NCBI RefSeq assembly: GCF_900096955.1
Contig: NZ_FMYL01000011.1
Coordinates: forward strand, 21,423 to 85,422
Reading direction: 5' to 3'
Length of the DNA: 64,000 nucleotides
From: Acinetobacter boissieri
Lineage (GTDB): Bacteria > Pseudomonadota > Gammaproteobacteria > Pseudomonadales > Moraxellaceae
Below, piece after piece: positions 38,660 through 47,335 of the stretch. Under the pieces are notes generated by a model. The model made no database searches. It was not told the DNA's origin and worked only from the letters and a program-made list of their open reading frames with translations. Within the stretch, counting starts at the first letter, position 1. Every line of letters starts with the position of its first letter. A program made the position numbers and the translations under genes.

Positions 38660-39361
38660 ATGAAGAAAATTTTAGTCTTATGTGCCATTGCCAGTGTATC
38701 TAGTGCACTCTGGGCAAACACCAATAATAGTAGCATCACCTCTCATAGCTCTCAAAATGATCAAGCGGGCTATAGTTTGGGCTATCTGTTGGGTAAAAAT
38801 AATGCTGAGGCCCTACAAGGCATTAATCTTGATGCATTCATTCAAGGTCTAAGTACTGCAGCCAAAGGGAAGCAACCTGTATTATCAGAACAAGATATGG
38901 CTCAAATTCTTAATCGTTATAAAAAACAATCCGAAGCCAAAGAATTAAATACACTACAACGTGCTGCAGAAAAAAATGGGCGTGAAGGCGAACGCTTTTT
39001 AGCAGACAATGCACAAAAAGCCGGCGTTTCTACAACTGAAACTGGCCTCCAATACATGACCATCGCCACAGGTACAGGCAAGAGCCCAAGTAAAGACAGC
39101 ACTGTGACTATTAACTATGAAGGTCGTTTAATTGACGGCACAATATTCGATAGCTCAATTGCACGTCAGCAACCTGTCACACTCAAAATGAATGAAGTGA
39201 TTACAGGACTCGCTCAAGGCTTGAGTACCATGAAAGAAGGTGGCAAATCACGCTTTTTCATTCCTGCAAAACTTGGTTATGGTGCAATTGGCGCAGGTGA
39301 TGCGATTGGCCCAGACAGCACACTTATTTTTGATGTTGAACTGATTAAAGTCGCAGATTAA
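38660..39361 (+). CDS. Second FKBP-type peptidyl-prolyl isomerase (FkpA paralogue)
   Basis: A 233-residue exported FkpA-like isomerase with an ordinary signal peptide (MKKILVLCAIASVSSALWA) and no lipobox. The N-terminal domain (QAGYSLGYLLGKNNAEALQG) and C-terminal FKBP domain (TINYEGRLIDGTIFDSSIA, about 147-165) match the preceding gene in order, so the pair arose by tandem duplication and diverged: one lipoprotein-like, one soluble. Its expression may depend on read-through of the hairpin upstream or on an unseen promoter. Confidence 0.9.
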   Translation: MKKILVLCAIASVSSALWANTNNSSITSHSSQNDQAGYSLGYLLGKNNAEALQGINLDAFIQGLSTAAKGKQPVLSEQDMAQILNRYKKQSEAKELNTLQRAAEKNGREGERFLADNAQKAGVSTTETGLQYMTIATGTGKSPSKDSTVTINYEGRLIDGTIFDSSIARQQPVTLKMNEVITGLAQGLSTMKEGGKSRFFIPAKLGYGAIGAGDAIGPDSTLIFDVELIKVAD

Positions 39362-39370
39362 TGAAATATA

Positions 39371-39399
39371 TACTGCCCGCAAATATGTTTAGGGCAGTA
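39371..39399. terminator. Hairpin between convergent genes, probable terminator
   Basis: TACTGCCC (39371-39378) and GGGCAGTA (39392-39399) form an 8-bp GC-rich stem with a 13-base loop between the second FKBP gene and murJ. There is no clear T-run, so intrinsic termination is uncertain. Confidence 0.5.
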
Positions 39400-39419
39400 C
39401 ACATACTGATAACAAAAGG

Positions 39420-40961
39420 CTATGGGCGTAAGTGTCTTGGTCTAAAACCACTCAGTAATAAAGCCACACTATACGCAACTACACCAACTATACATAAACC
39501 CAGTACTTGAGCAATGCGTACCCACTGCGATAGCGTGCCATCGTAAAAATGTAATCCACACAGCAATGCCACCACCATAGCAACATTTGCAATGGCATAC
39601 TGCACGGCAATTTTTTTCCAGTGCGTACCAAAACGGAAAATGCCACGAGTATGTAAAAAGTAATACAGTAACCCTGCATTTGTCAGTGCAGACAAGGAAG
39701 ATGAGATACCCAATGCCATGTGTGGTGCATTCCAATCTAAGTATTTAAATAGACTAATAAAAATAACATTACTTAAAGCATTGGTCGCCACTGCAATTAA
39801 GCCGACCCGTACAGGCGTTTTCGTATCTTGTTGCGCATAAAACCCCGGTGCAAATACCTTAATGAGCATGAAAGCCAATACCCCACCACTCATCGACTGC
39901 AATGCCAGTGCAGTCATATGCGTATCTCTTGGGGTAAATTCACCATGTTGAAAAAGGGATTGAATTATCGGGGTAGACAACATAAAGAGTGCCAAACTTG
40001 CAGGCACACCCACCAAAATAATCACACGAGCGGCCCAATCAATCATACCCTTAAACTTTTCAGTGTCTTGTTCTGCATGTCTTGCAGACAGTGATGGCAA
40101 AATAACGGTGCCAATCGCAACCCCAATCAAGCCTAAAGGTAACTCAGTCATACGCTCTGCACTATACAACCAAGACACAGAACCATCTTGCATGAAAGAT
40201 GCCCAAATGGTATTGAGTAAAAGATTAATTTGAGTCACAGATACACCAAACAGTGCAGGTAACATGAGCTTTAAAATTTTTCTTACACCTTCATGTTTAA
40301 AATCTATTTTAGGTGTAATCAATAATTTTTTACGCCACAACTCTGGAATCTGTATTGCAAGCTGTATCATACCAGCCACAATCACAGCCCACCCCAAGGA
40401 CATAATGGGTGTTTCCATATATGGCGCTAACCACCACGCCCCTGCAATCATGGCCACGTTTAGTAAAACGGGTGAGAAGGCAGGACTAAAAAAAGAATCG
40501 TAGCTATTTAAAATACTGCTCGCAAATGCAGTCAGTGACATAAATAGTAAGTACGGAATAGTTAAACGAAACATTTCTACAGCATGCGCAAATTTTTCAG
40601 GGTGCTCATGAAACCCCGGTGCATATACATAAATAATTGCAGGTGCAATGATCATGGCCAATAAAGTAATGCTTGACATGAGCATCAACAAGCAACCAAA
40701 AACCCGACTAATCAGTATTTGTACTTCTGCATGCAAACGTTCAGTTTTATATTCCGTCAGTACAGGAATAAATGCTTGAGAAAATGCGCCTTCAGCAAAA
40801 AGTCGCCTAAAAAAGTTAGGAATCCGAAAAGCGACTACAAATACATCAAACTCTTTTCCCGCCCCAAATACATTTAACAACACCATGTCACGGACTAAAC
40901 CCAAAATACGTGACAGCATCGTCATTGCACTTACGACAAATGTCGATCGCCAAAGCGCCAT
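39420..40961 (-). CDS. murJ: Lipid II flippase MurJ
   Basis: Flips the peptidoglycan precursor lipid II across the inner membrane. It has 513 residues with about fourteen helices. The start LWRSTFVVSAMTMLSRILGL and LVRDMVLLNVFGAGKEFDVF with AFRIPNFFRRLFAEGAFSQ are the hallmarks of MviN/MurJ, including conserved arginines lining the cavity. It is convergent with the FKBP pair and is the usual outer flank of the K locus. Confidence 0.95.
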   Translation of the reverse strand: MALWRSTFVVSAMTMLSRILGLVRDMVLLNVFGAGKEFDVFVVAFRIPNFFRRLFAEGAFSQAFIPVLTEYKTERLHAEVQILISRVFGCLLMLMSSITLLAMIIAPAIIYVYAPGFHEHPEKFAHAVEMFRLTIPYLLFMSLTAFASSILNSYDSFFSPAFSPVLLNVAMIAGAWWLAPYMETPIMSLGWAVIVAGMIQLAIQIPELWRKKLLITPKIDFKHEGVRKILKLMLPALFGVSVTQINLLLNTIWASFMQDGSVSWLYSAERMTELPLGLIGVAIGTVILPSLSARHAEQDTEKFKGMIDWAARVIILVGVPASLALFMLSTPIIQSLFQHGEFTPRDTHMTALALQSMSGGVLAFMLIKVFAPGFYAQQDTKTPVRVGLIAVATNALSNVIFISLFKYLDWNAPHMALGISSSLSALTNAGLLYYFLHTRGIFRFGTHWKKIAVQYAIANVAMVVALLCGLHFYDGTLSQWVRIAQVLGLCIVGVVAYSVALLLSGFRPRHLRP

Positions 40962-41023
40962 GCGTGATTCCTAATTCGTTATTTTTAAAGTCGCTATTTT
41001 AATCAAAAAAAAAAGTTTTTCAG

Positions 41024-41611
41024 TTATAAATTAGCAATAGCCTGATTTTCTTTTGCAACCAAGTCACGAAAATGTACCCAATCAAAACATGGGCCAGGAT
41101 CAGTTTTGCGTATAGGCGCAATATCTGAGTGCCCTGCCAAGTGTTGCTGAATTTTTGGATAAGTACGCTGTAAAGATACCACGACTTGTGCAAGTACCAC
41201 GTATTGTACTGATTCAAACGGTAAATCATCACACCCCTCTAATTCAATACCAATTGAATAATCGTTACATTCTTCTAAGCCTAAGTAACTTGAACGCCCT
41301 GCATGCCAAGCACGATCATTGAAATTTACACACTGAATCACTTCACCTGTACGCAAAATCACGAGGTGTGCAGAGACTTGTAATCCTTCAATCTGCTTAA
41401 AATAGGGGTGTTGACTATGATCTAAACGGTTTTGAAAGAACGCTTCAATATAACCTCCACCAAATTGTGCAGGAGGCAAACTAATATTATGTATTACAAT
41501 AAGTTGAATCTCAGCTTCACTCGGCCTCATATTAAAATTAGGTGAGCTCACTTGTCTTACACCAGTAAGATAACCGTCTTTGATAAAAAAATCATGGGCA
41601 TTTTGGGACAT
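41024..41611 (-). CDS. ampD: N-acetyl-anhydromuramyl-L-alanine amidase AmpD
   Basis: Cytosolic zinc amidase that cleaves anhydro-muropeptides during cell-wall recycling and so influences AmpR-type beta-lactamase control. From ATG 41611 it has 195 residues; a longer in-frame start at 41650 is less likely. Zinc and catalytic residues: IVIHNISLPP (His), AWHAGRSSY (His), and GHSDIAPIRKTDPGPCFDW (His, Lys, Asp), the full AmpD set. It is next to murJ, another peptidoglycan gene, in the same direction. Confidence 0.94.
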   Translation of the reverse strand: MSQNAHDFFIKDGYLTGVRQVSSPNFNMRPSEAEIQLIVIHNISLPPAQFGGGYIEAFFQNRLDHSQHPYFKQIEGLQVSAHLVILRTGEVIQCVNFNDRAWHAGRSSYLGLEECNDYSIGIELEGCDDLPFESVQYVVLAQVVVSLQRTYPKIQQHLAGHSDIAPIRKTDPGPCFDWVHFRDLVAKENQAIANL

Positions 41612-41775
41612 TTTAAATGTGTGACTAAAACAAAAAAATGAGCATAGCAAGTTTTGTCGTTAGATACATACTATATTCTATGACAGTGGAATTTTATCTC
41701 TAATTTCATTTTGACTTCATACTGAACACGGTATCATACTCAGCACTTACTTTACTGCCGACAATTGTGTTTATT

Positions 41776-42150
41776 ATGAGTCAGTACTCTCCTCTTAAAG
41801 GCCAAACAGGGCTAAAACGTATTTTCAATGCATTTAAATACTCTATGTCTGGTTTTAAATCTGCTTTTAAAAATGAAGCTGCTTTTAGACAAATCATTTG
41901 TCTGAATTTAGTATTAATTCCAATCAGTTGTATGTTACATATCTCTAAAATAGAGCATGTTCTACTGCTTATTGTCGGCTTATTGGCAATTATTGTTGAA
42001 TTATTCAACTCTGCCATAGAAGCTGTAGTAGACCGAATTTCTTTAGATCAACACCCTTTAGCAAAAATTGCCAAAGATATGGGCAGTGCTGCGCAATTTG
42101 TCGCTTTAATAATTATTGCGGTAACTTGGGTTATTATTGTTTTTTTATAG
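41776..42150 (+). CDS. dgkA: Diacylglycerol kinase DgkA
   Basis: Small inner-membrane kinase that recycles diacylglycerol to phosphatidic acid. From ATG 41776 it has 124 residues, the family length; GTG 41767 in frame would add three. It has three helices and the family signature VELFNSAIEAVVDRIS (about 75-90) with catalytic Glu, plus KDMGSAAQFVALI. It is divergent from ampD and convergent with gapA. Confidence 0.94.
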   Translation: MSQYSPLKGQTGLKRIFNAFKYSMSGFKSAFKNEAAFRQIICLNLVLIPISCMLHISKIEHVLLLIVGLLAIIVELFNSAIEAVVDRISLDQHPLAKIAKDMGSAAQFVALIIIAVTWVIIVFL

Positions 42151-42176
42151 TACTAGACCTTGAATAAAGGTAAATA

Positions 42177-42211
42177 AAAAAGCCAGTACACACAACGTGA
42201 TACTGGCTTTT
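42177..42211. terminator. Bidirectional terminator between dgkA and gapA
   Basis: AAAAGCCAGTA - 12-base loop - TACTGGCTTTT. It serves both converging genes. Confidence 0.88.
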
Positions 42212-42228
42212 AAACTTTTCAGTTTAGA

Positions 42229-43227
42229 TTATTTTGCAACAACCTGAATTGTATCGATCAAACGGTTAGAGAAGCCCCATTCGTTATCGTACCAGCTTGT
42301 TACTTTAAGGAATTTACCACCCATAAGGTTTGTCAATTCTGCATCAAAAATTGAAGATGAAGGGTTTTTGATAATATCAGAAGATACAATTTCGTCTTCT
42401 GTATATTGAAGTACACCTTTCATTTCATTTTCAGCTGCTTTTTTAACAACTGCTTTCACTTCTTCAAGTGTTGTTTCTTTTTTCAGGTTCAATGTTAAGT
42501 CAACCATAGAACCTGTAATTACTGGTACACGTACTGCATAACCGTCAAGTTTGCCTTTAAGTTCAGGAATAACAAGACCAATCGCTTTTGCAGCACCTGT
42601 AGATGTAGGTACCATGTTTTGTGCTGCACAACGTGCACGGCGCATATCTTTATGCGGTGAATCTTGTAAATTTTGGTCTTGCGTGTATGCATGAATAGTC
42701 GTCATTAAACCACTTTCAATACCAAAATTGTCATTCAATACTTTTGCAAGTGGTGCAAGGCAGTTTGTTGTACATGATGCATTTGACACAATGTTGTGTT
42801 TTTCTGAATCATATAAGTGCTGGTTTACACCATGAACAATCGTCAAATCTACGTCAGATGCTGGCGCAGAAATAACGACTTTTTTCGCACCTGCTTTTAA
42901 GTGTTTTGACGCAGCAGGACCACTTACAAATACACCTGTAGACTCTAAAACAACATCAATTTCTAATTCTTTCCAAGGTAGATTTTCTGGATCTCTTTCT
43001 TGATATACAGCGATCTTTTTGTCGCCAATAAAAATTGCATTTTCTTCAAAGCGTATTTCCGCTGGGAAGTTACCAAATGCTGTATCATATTTTAATAGAT
43101 GTGCTAATTGTTTTACAGATCCAAGATCGTTAATGGCAACGACGTTAATTTCATTTTGCTTTGCTTGTAGCGCACGCACAAAACTACGTCCGATACGGCC
43201 AAATCCGTTAATAGCAACATTAATCAT
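42229..43227 (-). CDS. gapA: Glyceraldehyde-3-phosphate dehydrogenase (type I)
   Basis: Oxidises and phosphorylates glyceraldehyde 3-phosphate with NAD or NADP. It has 332 residues. NAD-binding start MINVAINGFGRIGRSFVRAL; the catalytic cysteine is in SNASCTTNCLAPLAKVL (about residue 155), with the histidine in LMTTIHAYTQDQ. SWYDNEWGFSNRLIDT closes the protein. RBS AAGGTGAG. It is monocistronic. In Acinetobacter, which lacks a full upper glycolysis, its role may be mainly gluconeogenic; that is inference. Confidence 0.95.
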   Translation of the reverse strand: MINVAINGFGRIGRSFVRALQAKQNEINVVAINDLGSVKQLAHLLKYDTAFGNFPAEIRFEENAIFIGDKKIAVYQERDPENLPWKELEIDVVLESTGVFVSGPAASKHLKAGAKKVVISAPASDVDLTIVHGVNQHLYDSEKHNIVSNASCTTNCLAPLAKVLNDNFGIESGLMTTIHAYTQDQNLQDSPHKDMRRARCAAQNMVPTSTGAAKAIGLVIPELKGKLDGYAVRVPVITGSMVDLTLNLKKETTLEEVKAVVKKAAENEMKGVLQYTEDEIVSSDIIKNPSSSIFDAELTNLMGGKFLKVTSWYDNEWGFSNRLIDTIQVVAK

Positions 43228-43294
43228 TTTACACTCACCTTTTTAAAGTAAAATTCCATCTTCTTTAATATATTTGATAGTTCGATACAGCAAT

Positions 43295-43582
43295 TTAAGG
43301 TCTAGATGTTAACCAATCTACAACCTGTTTGTCCAAGCCCCAAGATGCCCAAGGAGACTCGTCTTCTTTGACTGCAACAACAAAGACTTTATCATCAAAG
43401 TCTAGTTTTAGATAATTTTTGATGTAGTCACGTACTTTCTTGGCATCGGGATGAATCGTGTTTACAACCCAAAAATTATGTGCAATTTTTTGGCAATGCC
43501 CTTTAGAAACAATGTGAATTGCATCTTCTACACGTCCAAAGTTTGCATCATCTGTTTCAAACATAATCGTATAATATGACAT
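43295..43582 (-). CDS. Small protein resembling the Cas2/SinR-like family, unknown function
   Basis: A 95-residue cytosolic protein from ATG 43582; an in-frame start at 43606 gives 103. The pattern MSYYTIMFETDD, then HNFWVVNTIHPDAKKVRDY, then DDKVFVVAVKEDESPWASWG resembles ferredoxin-like small proteins called SinR or Cas2-like, in which a strand-helix-strand unit is followed by D(K/D)xFVxxV. No CRISPR array or cas gene is present, so a CRISPR role is not supported. Family assignment is from pattern memory and is tentative. It stands alone between gapA and rph. Confidence 0.65.
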   Translation of the reverse strand: MSYYTIMFETDDANFGRVEDAIHIVSKGHCQKIAHNFWVVNTIHPDAKKVRDYIKNYLKLDFDDKVFVVAVKEDESPWASWGLDKQVVDWLTSRP

Positions 43583-43851
43583 GCCCGACTCCATTTCCTT
43601 TTCCAAGTAGCGTAATGTTTAAATCAATATTATTTAAAAACTACACATATCAATCACGTTTAAAGTACCTTATTGACTCACCGCTCTAAATCAAATACGA
43701 CATTAGTATACATATTTAAGTTAGATGGCTCTGTTGCGCTTTTACAACTTAGACAGCTGTTTACTATGCCTCGTTAAATTAGCACAAAATTCATTTGTAC
43801 GTATATATTTTAGTGCAATCAAATAAAAATAAGCCAATACATCCACATAAA

Positions 43852-43879
43852 AAAACCAGTGTCATCACACTGGTTTTTA
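43852..43879 (-). terminator. Terminator downstream of rph
   Basis: AAAAACCAGTGT-CATC-ACACTGGTTTTT, a 12-bp stem 19 bp after the rph stop on the minus strand. The flanking A- and T-runs allow action in both directions. Confidence 0.92.
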
Positions 43880-43898
43880 AAATGCCCATTAAATTGTA

Positions 43899-44615
43899 TT
43901 ACCAACCTAATGCTTCTTGTTGTTTTTTAATTAAATTTTGAATCCCTTGCTCTGCAAGCTCGAGCATCTGATTTGATTGCTCACGGGTAAAAGGCTTATC
44001 TTCAGCAGTACCTTGAATTTCAATAAACTCCCCACTTTGGGTCATTACTACATTTAAATCTGTCTGGCAATTTGAATCTTCTTCATAACATAAATCTAAC
44101 AATGCTTGATCTTGATAAATACCTACAGAAATTGCAGCAATAAGTCCTTTAAGTGGATCTTGCTTAATTCTTTTGTTTTCAATCAGTGTATTCACTGCAT
44201 CTACAAGTGCAATTGCAGCACCTGTAATAGCTGCTGTACGGGTACCACCATCTGCTTGAATAACGTCACAGTCAATCGTAATTGTATTTTCACCTAGTTT
44301 TTTCAAATCAACCATGGCACGTAAGCTACGGCCAATAAGTCGCTGAATTTCTTGTGTGCGGCCACTTTGTTTACCACGTGCCGCTTCACGGTCTGAACGT
44401 GTATGTGTTGAACGAGGTAACATACCATATTCAGCAGTCACCCAGCCTTGGCCTTTACCTTTTAAAAATCGTGGCACACTGTGTTCAACACTTGCAGTAC
44501 ATAGCACTTTGGTATGACCAAACTCAATAAGTACAGAACCTTCTGCATAACGGGTATACTGACGAGTAATTTTAACATCACGTAGCTGATCTGCTGTTCG
44601 TTGGTCAATACGCAT
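43899..44615 (-). CDS. rph: Ribonuclease PH
   Basis: Phosphorolytic 3'-5' exonuclease that trims tRNA precursors and degrades structured RNA. From ATG 44615 it has 238 residues, exactly the family length; a TTG at 44621 is in frame but worse placed relative to AAGGA. Start [36 protein letters not shown] holds RNA-binding arginines; [20 protein letters not shown] holds the active-site aspartates, phosphate-binding GGTRT and metal ligands. A 13-bp hairpin lies 54 bp upstream. Confidence 0.96.
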   Translation of the reverse strand: MRIDQRTADQLRDVKITRQYTRYAEGSVLIEFGHTKVLCTASVEHSVPRFLKGKGQGWVTAEYGMLPRSTHTRSDREAARGKQSGRTQEIQRLIGRSLRAMVDLKKLGENTITIDCDVIQADGGTRTAAITGAAIALVDAVNTLIENKRIKQDPLKGLIAAISVGIYQDQALLDLCYEEDSNCQTDLNVVMTQSGEFIEIQGTAEDKPFTREQSNQMLELAEQGIQNLIKKQQEALGW

Positions 44616-44621
44616 AACCAA

Positions 44622-44950
44622 GTATCCTTATTCAATATATAAAAATCAATTGCGTGAGATTGTAACAGATATTTATGGCATTTTTATGCCATAAATATTC
44701 TCCAAATAGTACAGACCAAACCTCAGCATATATTTGACGTTAGAAAATTTCATGAATGTATACAGATGTTTATTATTGTAAACACCTTATAAATCATCAT
44801 TTGACAACACAATAAAGTGCTTAAAGCCGTTAAACTAAAATTTAAATAACATATAAACCAGTCAACACACGATTCAATATACTATATGATCAAGTGGTCT
44901 TCACTTATCGCTGAGCGAAGTAAGCCTTTCTTCTCCACCTTTCTATACTT
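44622..44950. other. Intergenic region upstream of rph
   Basis: 329 bp without a gene between rph and the S41 protease gene (both minus strand). It contains the perfect hairpin at 44669-44698; otherwise AT-rich and unremarkable. Confidence 0.5.
44669..44698. repeat. Perfect 13-bp inverted repeat upstream of rph
   Basis: ATATTTATGGCAT-TTTT-ATGCCATAAATAT, 54 bp before the rph start. It could be an operator, a leader hairpin, or an AT-rich terminator for transcripts from the protease genes; no long T-run follows on the minus strand. Confidence 0.75.
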
Positions 44951-46075
44951 TTATTTCACATTTTCTAAGTAATTTTGAGCCAATTTTACTTCATTGTCAT
45001 AGGCTTGTTGGTCTACTGGTTTTGGTAGTTTAATACTAGGTGGAATACCAATATTATCAATTTCTTGGCCTGCACGGCGGTGTACATACGTTGTTGCATA
45101 CCATACATACAACTTTTTAGATGGTGTTTGTTTTTCTCTCACGTTAGAAGCATCGAGTGTGCCATAAGTATTTTGCCCCATGGTCACTACTCTTGGATTT
45201 TGCCTTACAGACTTAACAAATTCCTCCCCTGAACTACCGCAATTTTCATCAGTTAAAACTACAACTTTTACAGGGCTTGCCAATACATCCTTTTTAGTAA
45301 TTTTCTCTGAAAATAAGGCAGTATCATCTTCTGTCATATAGGTCCACCCATTTTTTTTAGATTGCATTTTTTTAATAATGGCAGCGAGCTGTGCTTTCAA
45401 TTCAGCATTTGGAATACTGTTTCGAAGGTCTTTGTATGCTTGAATATTTGCAGGTGAGATATAAATTTGAGGCACTTCACTCCAATACTCTGCCTCACCC
45501 AAAAGCTTATACAATGGCTCAGCTGCATCATCAAAACCACCTCCATTTTTCCGTAAATCTAGAATTAAGTATTTTGCATGTAGAATATTATCTTGGTTAT
45601 TTGCAATTAAGCTTTCTAATTGTTTTTTCACAGAAAGCCCAAAAGAAGGAACTGCAATATAAGAAGTGAGCTCTGATAGTTTTTGAGTAGTCACGATCTC
45701 TTCTTTTTCAGGTACTAAGGTTTTTGGGAGTTCATTTTTGATAGATAGGCCATTTAAACCAATATGCCCTTTACGAATTGCATTTAAAAAGGGGTTTGCA
45801 ATATTTCTACACTCTTTTATCGTTTTAACATCAACTACCTTCTCTTTTTGAGCTTCTAAAATTTTTTGAATATTTTCAGGATACGACTCCCAACGTTGCC
45901 CTTTAATACCCGCATCATTATCTAATAAGAATTGAGCAGTGAAATTAAGATCTTGTAGACATTCTGCAGGTGTCATGGTCGTAGATGCATCGGTTGCATG
46001 CGTCATTTGATTCATCATCAAGGCAGTCGTTGTCATCAAGAATACAGTTTTAAAAATATGGTTCTTTTTAAACAT
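44951..46075 (-). CDS. Exported S41-family peptidase
   Basis: Probable periplasmic serine protease of the tail-specific (S41) family. It has 374 residues with a signal peptide (MFKKNHIFKTVFLMTTTALM, cut after THA near residue 27). There is no PDZ domain in the central part. Catalytic-domain motifs are YLILDLRKNGGGFDDA (about 195-210) and TDENCGSSGEEFVKSVRQ (about 274-291) with the probable nucleophile Ser in GSSGE; TMGQNTYG follows. Its paralogue lies 22 bp upstream, so they are likely co-transcribed. Substrate unknown. Confidence 0.88.
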   Translation of the reverse strand: MFKKNHIFKTVFLMTTTALMMNQMTHATDASTTMTPAECLQDLNFTAQFLLDNDAGIKGQRWESYPENIQKILEAQKEKVVDVKTIKECRNIANPFLNAIRKGHIGLNGLSIKNELPKTLVPEKEEIVTTQKLSELTSYIAVPSFGLSVKKQLESLIANNQDNILHAKYLILDLRKNGGGFDDAAEPLYKLLGEAEYWSEVPQIYISPANIQAYKDLRNSIPNAELKAQLAAIIKKMQSKKNGWTYMTEDDTALFSEKITKKDVLASPVKVVVLTDENCGSSGEEFVKSVRQNPRVVTMGQNTYGTLDASNVREKQTPSKKLYVWYATTYVHRRAGQEIDNIGIPPSIKLPKPVDQQAYDNEVKLAQNYLENVK

Positions 46076-46097
46076 CAGTTTTTCCTATTTTATATAT

Positions 46098-47159
46098 TTA
46101 TTTATCTTTCACATTTTCTAAGTAATTTTGAGCCAATTTTACTTCATTGTCATAGGCTTGTTGGTCTACTGGTTTTGGTAGTTTAATACTAGGTGGAATA
46201 CCAATATTATCAATTTCTTGGCCTGCACGGCGGTGTACATACGTTGTTGCATACCATATATACAACTTTTTAGACGGTGTTTGTTTTTCTCTCACGTTAG
46301 AAGCATCGAGTGCGCCATAAGTATTTTGTCCCATGGTCACTACTCTTGGATTTTGCCTTACAGACTTAACAAATTCCTCCCCTGAACTACCGCAATTTTC
46401 ATCAATTAAAACTACAACTTTTACAGGGTTTGCCAATACATCCTTTTTAGTAATTTTCTTTGACTGTAAGGCAGTATTATCTTCTGTCGTATAAGCCCAA
46501 CCATTTTTTTTAGATTGCATTTTTTTAATAATGGCAGCGAGCTGTGCTTTTAATTCCTCATCTGGAATTCTGTTTTGAAGGTCTTTGTATGCTTGAATAT
46601 TGGCAGGTGAGATGTAAATTTGGGGTATTTCACTCCAATACTCTGCCTCACCCAAAAGCTTAAACAATGGCTCAGCTGCATCATCAAAACCACCTCCATT
46701 TTTCCGTAAATCTAGAATTAAGTATTTTGCATGTAGAATATTATCTTGGTTATTTTCAATTAAGCTTTCTAATTGTTTTTTCACAGAAAGCCCAAAAGAA
46801 GGAACTGCAATATAAGAAGTGAGCTCTGATAGTTTTTGAGTTGTAACTGACTCTTCTTTATTAGGTTCTGAAGTTTTTAAGAATAAGCTCAGTAAAGATT
46901 CACTTTGTAATCCAATATGAGCTTTACGAATTGCATTTAAAAAAGGTCTTACTAGCGCTATACAATCTCTGACCGTTTTAACATCAACTACTTTTTCTTT
47001 TTGAGCCTCTAAAATTTTTTGAATATTTTCAGGATAGACTACCCAATTCTTCGCTTTTATACCTGCATCGTTCTCTAATAGAAATTGAGCAGTGAAATTA
47101 ATATCTTGCAAACATTCTGCAGGTGTCATAGTACTATTATTATCAGTTGTATGTGTCAT
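46098..47159 (-). CDS. S41-family peptidase paralogue lacking its signal peptide
   Basis: A 353-residue near-copy of the downstream gene. It keeps DLRKNGGG and DENCGSSGEEF, so the catalytic part is intact. It begins MTHTTDNNSTMTPAECL, exactly where the mature part of the neighbour begins. Upstream in frame a leader relic can still be read (NILKTTFMVN, then TAA) matching the neighbour's NHIFKTVFLM...MNQ, with about six codons lost and a CAA codon now TAA, and no start codon before it. The product would stay in the cytoplasm or not be made. It may be a decaying copy. Confidence 0.78.
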   Translation of the reverse strand: MTHTTDNNSTMTPAECLQDINFTAQFLLENDAGIKAKNWVVYPENIQKILEAQKEKVVDVKTVRDCIALVRPFLNAIRKAHIGLQSESLLSLFLKTSEPNKEESVTTQKLSELTSYIAVPSFGLSVKKQLESLIENNQDNILHAKYLILDLRKNGGGFDDAAEPLFKLLGEAEYWSEIPQIYISPANIQAYKDLQNRIPDEELKAQLAAIIKKMQSKKNGWAYTTEDNTALQSKKITKKDVLANPVKVVVLIDENCGSSGEEFVKSVRQNPRVVTMGQNTYGALDASNVREKQTPSKKLYIWYATTYVHRRAGQEIDNIGIPPSIKLPKPVDQQAYDNEVKLAQNYLENVKDK

Positions 47160-47293
47160 TTAATTCACCATAAATGTAGTTTTTAAAATATTGGAATATC
47201 TATTGATTACCTTTTATATAAAAATGAAGAGCCTAAAAGCTAATAATTATTCAGAACACTTTAAATACTATTTTTATTTTGTAATCATTCATA

Positions 47294-47323
47294 AAAATAG
47301 TGCGGTTTATACCGCACTATTTT
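47294..47323. terminator. Terminator downstream of the tsx-like gene
   Basis: AAAATAGTGCGGT-TTAT-ACCGCACTATTTT, 13-bp stem, 13 bp after the stop of the porin gene (minus strand). Confidence 0.9.
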
Positions 47324-47335
47324 AGAAACCATCAC

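Larger units (their letters stand above)
44951..47200. repeat. Tandem direct duplication of the S41 peptidase gene
   Basis: The two units are offset by 1153 bp (for example 45001 matches 46154). The part coding for roughly the last 230 residues is nearly identical, while the N-terminal quarter is visibly diverged (for example residues around RWESYPENI versus NWVVYPENI). This mosaic pattern suggests gene conversion of the 3' part. Confidence 0.88.

Noticed and set aside
43295..43582. CRISPR-Cas remnant suggested by the Cas2-like pattern
   Set aside because: No repeat-spacer array and no cas1 or other cas gene anywhere in the window.
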